This document shows, piece after piece, positions 56,096-64,000 of a DNA stretch of 64,000 bases. The notes under the pieces are model-generated. The model did no database searches, was not told the DNA's origin, and saw only the letters and a list, made by a program, of their open reading frames with translations. Origin of the DNA: Bettongia penicillata ogilbyi (taxonomy: Eukaryota; Chordata; Mammalia; Diprotodontia; Potoroidae); assembly GCA_023548195.1 (NCBI GenBank), contig JAJHZJ010000531.1, positions 8,357,900 through 8,421,899 of the forward strand, given 5' to 3'. The first letter of the stretch is position 1. Each line of letters opens with the position of its first letter. The translations under genes and the position numbers were made by a program.

Positions 56096-58030
56096 GAGAT
56101 AGAAAGAGAAATCCCATTTAAAGTTACAGTAGACACCATAAAATATCTGGGAGTATAACTACCAAAACAAACTCAGGGACTATATGAACACAATTACAAA
56201 ACACTTTTCACACAAATAAAGTCAGATCTAAGTAAGTGGAAAAACATCAGTTGCTTGTGAGTAGGCCAAGCTAATACAATAAAAATGACAATTCTACCTA
56301 AATTAATTTACCTATTTAGTGCCATACCAATCAGAGTACCAGATAATTATTTTCTAGAGCTAGAAAAAATAATATCAAAATTCATCTGGAAGAACAAAAG
56401 GTCTAGAACAAAAGGGAACTAATGAAAAGAAATGCTAGGGAAGGTGACCTAGCCCTACCAGACCTCAGATTGTATTATAAAGTAGCAATCATCAAAACCA
56501 CTTGGTACTGGCTAAGAAACAGAAGGGTAACACCTATGGAATAGGTTAGGTACTCAAGACACTGTAGTCAATGAATATAGCAATCTACTGTTTGATAAAC
56601 CCAAGGACCTCAACTTCTGGGATAAGAACTCACTGTTTGACAAAAATTTCTAGGAAAACTGGATAATAGTAGGTGGAAACCGGACATAGACCAATGCCTG
56701 ACACCACACACAAGAATAAAGTCCAAATGGAAACATGATCTAGGTATAAAGATTGATACTATAAACAAATTAGGGGAGCAAGGAATAGCGTATTTGTCAG
56801 ATTTTGGAGAATGGAAAAATTTATGACCACACAAGAGATAGAGAACATTATGAAGTGCAAAATGGATAATTTTGATTACCCTAAGTTGAAAAGTTTTTCC
56901 ATGAACAAACCCAATGCAACCAAGTTTAGGAGGGAAGCAGAAAACTGGGAAAGAATTTTTGCAACTAGTGTCTGTGATAAAGGTCTCATTTCTAAAATAT
57001 GTAGATTTGAGTCAAATGTACAAGAATGCAAATCATTCTCCAATTGATAAATGGTTAAAGGATATGAACAAGCAGTTCTCAGAGGAAGAAATTAATGCTG
57101 TCTATAATCATATGAAATAATGCTCTAAATCACTATTGATTAGAGAGATACAAATCAAAACAACTCTGAGGCACCACATCACATCTATTAGATTGACTAA
57201 CATGACAAAACAGGAAGATAACAATTGTTGGAGAAGATGTGGGAGAGTTGGAACACTAATTCATTGTTGGTGGAATTGTGAGCTGATCCAACCATTCTGG
57301 AGAGCAATTTGGAACTATGTCCAAAGGGCTACAAAAATGTGCATACCCTTTGACCCAGCATTATGGTTTCTGGGACTCTATCCCAAAGAGATCATAGAAA
57401 TGGGAAAGGGTCCCACATATACAAAAATATTTATAGCAGCTCTCTTTGTGGTGGCCCAAAATTGGAAATCGAGGGGATGTCTATCAGTTGGGGAATGGCT
57501 GAACAAGTTGTGGTATATGAATGTAATGGAATACTATTGTCCTATGAGAAACAATGAGCAGGAAGACTTCAGAGAAGCCTGGAAAGACATATATGAACTG
57601 ATGCTGAGTGAAAGGGGCAGAACCAGGAGAACTTTGTACACAGCAACAACCACAGCATGCAAGGAATTTTTCTGATATACTTAGTACTTCATTGAAATGC
57701 ATGGACTTAAAAAATTTTCAATGGACTCTTGAGGCCTATTACAACCAGAGAAAGAACTATGGAATTGGATCACAGATAGAAGCAGATGATTATCTTTTGT
57801 ATTATGTTTTGTTTTGTTTTGTTTTATGGTTTCTTCCATTCATTTTAATTCTTCTATGCAACATGTATTTAATAGGAAAGTACGTGTAGAACCTATATAA
57901 GATTGTATGCTGTCTAAGGGAAGGAGTGGGGGGGCACTAGGGAGAGGGTATGGAAAAAAAAATCTAAGGTATATGGAAGTGATTGTTGAACGCTGAAAAC
58001 AAATAAAATAATTTAATTTTTAAAAAAAGA
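56096..58030 (+). mobile_element. 5'-truncated L1: C-terminal half of ORF2 plus 3' UTR
   Basis: Begins in ORF2 after the reverse transcriptase (aaatatctgggagtataact; SKWKNIS and IWKNKRS-like coding) and runs through to an A-rich tail at ~58030. The C-terminal part is open at 57136-57675 and includes [18 protein letters not shown], the CX3CX7HX4C knuckle of L1 ORF2, then FIAALFVVAQNW and EYYCPMRNNEQ. Upstream the frame is broken by stops and indels (for example tga at about 56256 and taa at about 56419). Confidence 0.85.
57136..57675 (+). pseudogene. L1 ORF2 C-terminal fragment (179 codons open)
   Basis: Codes for the last part of L1 ORF2p, including the cysteine-rich knuckle at residues ~30-47 of this fragment. 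Endonuclease and reverse transcriptase domains are missing, so this is a remnant and not a working gene. Confidence 0.85.
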
Positions 58031-58800
58031 ATCTTCATCTATTAATCTGGATTAGATGATCACTGAAGGTATCTTCTACTACTAAGATTCTGCACAGTAG
58101 TTTATATTATTATCACAGGCACTGGGGCTACCATCCCAGTCACCATTCAGCTCCAATATTAGGAAAACTCCCAATCCCTCAGAGATATAAACCTGGAGAC
58201 TCTGAAGAGACCTAGTAACCCTCAGAAATTCAAGTCTAGAACTCCAATGGCTACTAAATCCAATCTAGGTTCTGGGATTATCCCTGAGGCACTAGGAGTT
58301 CATCTACTCCCAAGATATGCTTCTCATCAAAATTATTATTTGATATTAATTAGTAAGTCAAATAATAATTAGTTTTTAGAAAGGGGTAATGACCAATATT
58401 ATATTATATATAAATAATATTCCATATCCATGACTCCTTGAAGAAGAGGAGGTGGACACACTTTGTCCTCAGTTCTCCTAGACCAAGGATTGTTCATTAT
58501 AACTAATTAGAATTTCACGTCTAGTTCTATTTTCATTTACGTTATAGTAGTTGTGCACTTTTTCTATTTACTTGACTCTTCTTTAGTTCACACAGATCTT
58601 CCCATTTTTCTCTGAATTTCTCATGTTTATATTTTTTTAGTAGTTAGAGGCATACTGTAGCCATTTTAGTCAACTTGTGAGAGATGATTATTAAATTTTC
58701 AATATGAGCATTTAAACCTCAGAAATTGGCTAATGCTACAAACAGAGCTTCATTTATTGTTTTATCGATTGTCTAAGAAAGTGATGGAGAAAATGCTAAT
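58031..58800. other. Intergenic stretch, nothing recognised
   Basis: AT-rich sequence between two L1 remnants. A short TATA-rich palindromic stretch is at about 58338-58425 (ttatttgatattaattag, caaataataattag). Confidence 0.5.
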
Positions 58801-58804
58801 AATT

Positions 58805-59640
58805 CAGATTAAGCTTAAAAGTGTGGTGTGTCCTTTTTTCTTCTCAGTCAGTTGTTAAACATTTACCAGTACATCCTCACAATGGTATTCCATTATATTT
58901 ATATGACAGCTTGTTCAGACATTCTCCATCTGATGAGTACCTACATTATTTCCAGTTTTTTTTATTCTGCCGTAAAAAGTGTCATAAATATTTTAGAATA
59001 GATAGGGTTTTTCTGATTTTGACTTGTTTGGGGTCACATAAGCACATATGGGGATCAGTAGTAGGATCATTGATTGGTTAAAGATTATAAATAGTTAAGT
59101 GACTTTTTTCCCAATTCTAAGTTGTTCACCCCTCACTTTTCCCTGCCCCTCTCCCCCAACAACTGGGTCAACTCATAGATACACCAGCATGGATGATTTA
59201 GCGTATCTATCTTCCAACAGCATTTCCAACCATAATTATTCCCATTTTATCATTTTTGCCACATTAATAAATTATTTTATATTTCTCTTATTATTAATAA
59301 TGTTGTTGCTATTGACAGTTTGTAAATGTTCTTTTGGAAAACATTCATATCCTTTGACTACTTATTTATTGGGAATGTATCTTATACTCACATATTTCTA
59401 TTAAATTGTTATTTTTATTAGATATCTATCTCTTATGAGAAATTTGATGCAAAGTTTCCCCCCGACAAAAAATTTTTTTCTTCCAAAAGGCATTAACTTT
59501 GTGTAACTTAAACAATTTTCTCTTTTGTGTCAATTTCAATATTTTATTAACTAAGGCATAATTGTGAAAGGTATTTCTTTCTGGTATCTAATTGCTATCA
59601 ATTAGAGCTACTCATAAATGCATTCAGATGCTTTGGGGAG
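58805..59640 (-). repeat. L1 ORF2 fragment
   Basis: Antisense L1 landmarks: aatggtattccattatattt, cagacattctccatctgatg, ttattctgccgtaaaaagtg, tgacttgtttggggtcacat, ttatgagaaatttgatgcaa, ggcattaactttgtgtaact. Confidence 0.7.
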
Positions 59641-59942
59641 CTAGTAAATTATCTACCAGTGAAGGTTAGATGACTACTTCTGAAGGAAGTTGTAGAATCT
59701 TGCATGCATTTAGAGGTTCTTGTAGTATATGGTATAAGATCCTAGTATAAATTTAATTTCTGACAAATCACTTCCAATTTCTCTAGCAACTCTAGTTGAA
59801 GCTAGTTGAAGAGCACCCCACTCCCACCCCATGTGGTTTTAATGTTTTAAATAAATATTTACGTATTAAATATGTATTTTACTTTTTTGGTTGCATTTGA
59901 ATTTCAAGCTATTTCCTTCCCTCCTTCCCAATGCAGTACAAC

Positions 59943-59945
<3 letters not shown>

Positions 59946-59990
<45 letters not shown>

Positions 59991-60015
59991 CTCACACACA
60001 CACACACACACACAC
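59946..60015. repeat. (TC)n-(AC)n compound microsatellite
   Basis: A pure TC run of about 21 units at 59946-59988 followed after four bases by about 11 AC units. It lies at the 3' boundary of a minus-strand L1. Confidence 0.97.
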
Positions 60016-60291
60016 GAATATTCATATCACTCAGAATAGCTTTGTCAGTTACTCTTAGAACAATATTGCTGTTGGTGTATACAATATTCTCTTGGTTCTG
60101 TTTGTTTCATTCTTCATAATTTCATGCAAGTATTTCCAAGTTTTCCTAAAACCAACCTGCTCATCATTTCTTACAGCATAGTAGTATTTTATCATAATCA
60201 CATTTGTCAACGTATTTAGCCATTCCCCAATTGATGGCATCCCAATTTCAATTGTCACCACAAAGAGAGCTGCTATAAATATTTTTGGACA

Positions 60292-60704
60292 TGTGAGAAA
60301 TGAGCCCAACAAGCCCCCAACTGTGAGAAACGTGCTCACCAGAGACAAAGAACAATGCTTGTTGTGAAATCAGGAAAGCTTTCATTAATTTATACGCTCA
60401 TTCCCCCAAATGAGTGGGTAGCTCCCAAGTAAGGATACAGGAAGACTACAATTTGTTTAGACCAATGCAAGCCCTTTTATACTGTTTCAAATTTAAATTT
60501 CCCACTACACCATCTATTAGTCACGTGAATTCATGTTCTCCTCTCTGATAGGATTTCCCTCAAAGAGCTCATGAAACCTGCACACAAGTTTCTGATCTTT
60601 TACCTGACCATGCTAGGTTACAATTCTGATTAACTGCTATCACTTAAAGCTGGGAATTTTAATCCTGCGGAAACAGAATTTCTTCCTTTATTTCCCATAG
60701 AACA
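60292..60704 (-). mobile_element. Solo LTR inside the L1, 413 bp
   Basis: TG...CA borders (TGTGAGAAATG to ATAGAACA) and flanking tggaca/tataca as a possible decayed 6-bp duplication. L1 sequence continues on both sides (atttttggaca left, cctttttccctaatcacctt right). On the minus strand TATAAAAGGGC at 60481-60471 is a plausible LTR TATA box, giving the orientation. No viral genes. Confidence 0.6.
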
Positions 60705-61422
60705 TATACATTCTTTTCCTTTTTCCCTAATCACCTTGGGAAACAGATCTAACAGTAGCATTGTTGGGTCAAAAGGATGCATAGCTTTATAATTCTTTTG
60801 GTATAATTCCAGAATACTCTATAAAATGGTTGAAACAGTTCACAGTTCCAACAACAATATATTAGTGTCCCAGTTTTTCCATATCCCTCTAAAATTTGTC
60901 ATTTCCTTCTTCTATCATTTTAACCAGTCTGATAGGTATGAGATGGTATCTCAAAGTTGTTTTAATTTCTATTTCTCTAACCAATAATAAAAGCAATTTT
61001 CTTATATATAACGGTATATAACTTTATTCTTTCTCTAAAAACTGCCTGCTCATATCTTTTGACCATTTATCATTTAGAGAATGACTCATATTCTTATAAA
61101 TTCAATAAAGTTTTCTGTATACTTGAGATACCAGACCTTTATTTGAGAAAATGTCTATAAAATTCCCTCCCCCTAGTTGGTTTTTTTTTTTGCTTTCCTT
61201 ATAATCTTGGCTACATTGGTTTTATTTATACAAAACCTTTTTAATTTAATCAAAATTATCTGTTTTTCATCTTATAATACTCTTTATCTCTTGTTTATTC
61301 ATAAATTATTCTCCTATCCATAAATCTGACAGGCAATATATTCTTCTGATGTACTTGTCTCCCTTGATATGGTAATGTATTTGCTTTGACCTTATCTTGA
61401 TATTGGGTATTATCTTGCATTG

Positions 61423-61651
61423 GGCAGCTAGGTGGCATAGTAGATAGAGTGGATAGACTGGCATAATGGATAGAGTGCCAGGTCTGGAATTAGAAAGACC
61501 TGAGTTCAAATCTGTCCTCAGACACTTACTAGTTGTGTGAACCTGGGCAAGTCACTTAAAGCTGTTTGTCTCAGTTTCATCACCTATGAAATGAGCTGAA
61601 GAAAAAAATGGCAAACCACTACAGTGCCAAGAAAACTACAAGTGGAGTCAG
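61423..61651 (+). repeat. MAR1-like SINE, main part (split by an LTR)
   Basis: gggcagctaggtggcatagt, gatagagtgccaggtctgga, acctgagttcaaatctgtcc, cactagttgtgtgaacctgg-type, ggcaagtcacttaaagctgt and the RTE-type tail aaactacaagtggagtcag. The end of the tail (gacacaactcaacaac) lies beyond the LTR at 62364-62380. Confidence 0.85.
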
Positions 61652-62358
61652 TGTGATGGCAAGCAAAATAGGATCTTTTGCTGTTTTTGTTTTAGTATTA
61701 AGTGCCTCTGATTGAATCTTGCCTTTATCAATCAAGAGTCTTTACTAGGAGTAAAGTATAGAAACAAGATTTTCTTTAACTAAAAACAGTATATGTATTT
61801 GTATTGTTGATTATTTTAATGTGATTTAAGATCTTCTCCACCCATTAATGGGCCTGCCCAATAAAGGGAGTTTGATTCAGAAAGATTTGTAGGAAGGCCC
61901 AAACCTTTTGTTAATGAGGCACTGGTTCTCAAAGGTTGGGAATGCCCTCTGGCTCTAAAAAAGGTATAAATACTCTGAGTTGAGGTTTTACTTTGGGGCT
62001 TACTGACTGGAAGTGTTTGTTTGGCCAGATGAGGACTCTGGGAAGCCACTAAGGAGCCCTCTGGCTTGGAAAACCCAGATGTTGGTGCTTCCTTGTCTGG
62101 TGGTCAGAAAGTTCGATCTGTCTGTTGATGATCAGACAGTGGAAACCATGTCTGTTGATCTCTATATTTTCTTTAAAGTTCAGGGTGCTGACTCCACTGA
62201 ACTAGGTGACTTATAGGTGTATATGGTTAAAGGAATGATATATGTACATGATTAAAATGATTTTAACCTCTCAAAAGTTCCCTTTCCTTTTATGAATGCA
62301 GATCTAAGAACCTGTGATAGTAGGCCTTCCTGTGGATGTTGCGGTGCTCACTGATACA
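61652..62358 (+). mobile_element. Solo LTR inside the MAR1-like SINE, 707 bp
   Basis: Starts TGTGATGGCAAG, ends CTGATACA, with a perfect 5-bp duplication gtcag at 61647-61651 and 62359-62363. A TATA box TATAAATA is at 61965-61972, supporting plus orientation. The ORF at 62013-62216 is within the LTR and not a gene. There is no internal retroviral sequence, so it is a recombined solo LTR. Confidence 0.85.
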
Positions 62359-63449
62359 GTCAGACACAACTCAACAACATCGGTCTATACTTAGAGTCTG
62401 CCATACTGCTTTCCAATTTTCCCAACAATTTTTACCAAACAGTGAATTCCTATTCTGAAAACTTAAGTCTTTACATCTATCAAACATAAGATTACTATAA
62501 TCATTTACTACTCTGTATTTCCACTGTGTAGATACTGTGTATTTATTCTACTTCACTGACCTACCATTCTGTTTCTTAGCCAGTACAAGATAGTTTTGAT
62601 AATTGCTACCTAATAATACACTTTAAGATCTGGCACTGCTTGACCTCCTTCCTTTACATTTTTTTCATTAATTCTTTTGTAATTCATGACCTTTCTTCCA
62701 AATAAATTTTGTCATTTTTTCTATCTTAGTAAAATGATTTTTGTTAATTTAATTTCGATGGCATTGAATGAGTAGATTTAGATGAATGTGTCATTTTAAT
62801 TATATCAGCTTGACCCACACATGAACAATTAATATTGCTCCAATTATTTAAATCTGATTTTATTGTATAACAAGTGTTTTATAATTATGTTCACATTGCT
62901 CCTAGGTTTATCTTGACAGGTATACTCCAAAGCATTTTATATTGTTAATAGCTATTTTAAATGGGAAATCTCTTACTATCACTTCTAGCAGGGCTTTGTT
63001 GGTGATATGTAGAAATGCTAATGATTTATATGGGTTTATTTTATATCTTGTCACTTTGCTAGAATTATCGTTTCAACAAGCTTTTTAATTGAATGTCTAA
63101 GATTTCCCAGTATGCTACCATATTGTCTGCAAAAAGAGATAGTCTTATTACCTCATTACCCATTCTGATTCCTTCGATTTCTTTTCCTTCTCTTATTGCT
63201 GTTGCTAGTGTTTCTAGTACAATATTGAATAATAATTGGTGATAATCGGCATTCTTGTTTCACTCCTGATCTTATTGGGAAGGTTTCTAGTTTATTCTCA
63301 TTACAGATAACATTTAGTGATTGTTTTAGGTAGATACTTCTTATCATTTTAAGGAAAAAGCCATTTACACCTAAGCTTTCAAGAGTTTTTAATAGGAATG
63401 AGTGTTGCATTTTGTCAAAAGCTTTTTCTTCATCTGTTTTCTTAATTTA

Positions 63450-64000
63450 GTATTTTGTTTTCCCTCAGTTACATGTAGAAGTAATTTTTGACATTTGTTT
63501 TCAAAACTTCGAATTCCAAATTCTCTCCCTCCCTCTCCACCCCTCCTCACTGAGAAGGCAAGCTAGTCATACAAAACATTTCTATAATGTTGTGAAAGAA
63601 AACATAGATCAAAAAATAACTCAATAAAAATAAAGAGAGTTAAAAAAAGTATGCTTCATTCTGTACTCAGACACCATCAGTTCTTTTTCTGGGAATGGAT
63701 AGCATTTTTCATCAAAAGTCCTTCAGAACTATCTTGGATCATTGTATTTCTGAGAATAGTTAAGTCATTCACAGCTGATCATCTTACAATACTACTGTTA
63801 CTTTGTACACAGGACATTTCACTTTGCGTTAGCCCATGCAAGGCTTTCCAGGTTTTTCTGACAGAATCTTGGTCATCATTTCTTAAAGTAAAATTGTATT
63901 CTGCCATAATCACATGCCACGCAACTTGTTCTGCCTCTCTCCAGTTAATGGAAATCCCCTAAATTTCTAATTCTCTGCCCCAAGAAAAGAACTCCTATAA
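63450..64000 (-). repeat. L1 3' UTR and ORF2 end, running off the window
   Basis: A polypyrimidine stretch (attctctccctccctctcca) is followed by the antisense L1 end also seen at 43.64 kb: ttcacagctgatcatcttac, aatactactgttactttgta, ggtcatcatttcttaaagta. Confidence 0.65.

Larger units (their letters stand above)
60020..63445 (-). mobile_element. Minus-strand L1 with nested insertions
   Basis: ORF2 C-terminal coding at 60290-60055 (FIAALFVVTIEIG, EWLNTL), middle ORF2 pieces at 60745-61422 and 62383-63150, and an RT segment at 63410-63156 (LKTLESLGVNGFFLKMIRSI, then FPIRSGVKQECRLSP, the counterpart of the GTRQGCPLSP RT motif). It is interrupted by the LTR at 60292-60704, and by the SINE at 61423-62382, which itself holds an LTR. 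Frames are broken throughout. Confidence 0.75.

Noticed and set aside
57136..57675. Working L1 ORF2 gene
   Set aside because: Only the C-terminus is open; endonuclease and most of the reverse transcriptase are absent, and upstream frames are broken.
60292..62358. Possible endogenous retrovirus with internal genes between the two LTRs
   Set aside because: The two LTRs differ in sequence, length and orientation, and L1 and SINE sequence lies between them. They are independent solo LTRs.
1..64000. tRNA, rRNA or snRNA genes
   Set aside because: No intact tRNA-like or snRNA-like sequence was seen; tRNA-like stretches belong to MAR1/MIR SINE heads.

Overview
The window reads as marsupial (metatherian) nuclear DNA. 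It is AT-rich, has one CpG island, carries one intron-containing gene with high identity to mammalian RPRD1A, and is otherwise packed with interspersed repeats of marsupial type: L1-derived elements, MAR1-like SINEs with an RTE-type tail, MIR/CORE-SINEs, L2 fragments, a Tigger1-type DNA transposon, hAT MITEs and solo LTRs. I cannot name the species from sequence alone.

Positions 1-42649 hold most of RPRD1A on the minus strand. The CpG-island promoter and first coding exon lie at about 42.0-43.05 kb. Coding exons 2-6 cluster at 9.06-4.97 kb. Intron 1 is 33.4 kb, while introns 3 and 5 are only 79 and 97 bp. Six exons give 263 codons in one unbroken frame. The family is about 312 residues long, so the last ~49 codons and the 3' UTR should lie to the left of position 1. 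No other cellular protein-coding gene was recognised.

Intron 1 contains an ORF2-less L1 derivative (half-L1, HAL1 type; 11.38-14.07 kb), a degraded L1 (26.0-28.3 kb), L2, MIR and MAR1 copies, a 408-bp hAT MITE, an internally deleted Tigger1-like element, a palindromic MITE and a compound TG microsatellite.

Positions 43.1-64 kb, upstream of the gene, are an accumulation zone for repeats. Two further HAL1-type elements (47.06-49.95 kb minus; 51.78-54.79 kb plus) lie head to head 1.8 kb apart. The second sits inside an older repeat that also received a solo LTR. From 56 kb to the right edge the sequence is mostly L1 ORF2 fragments; one minus-strand L1 has received a solo LTR and also a SINE, which itself received another solo LTR.

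The most notable observation is the set of three HAL1-type insertions. All share the architecture CpG-rich 5' UTR with a YY1-like start, ORF1, G-rich 3' UTR, with no ORF2. Their 5' UTRs carry one, two and three copies of a ~70-80 bp unit, and each ORF1 has its own distinct lesions.
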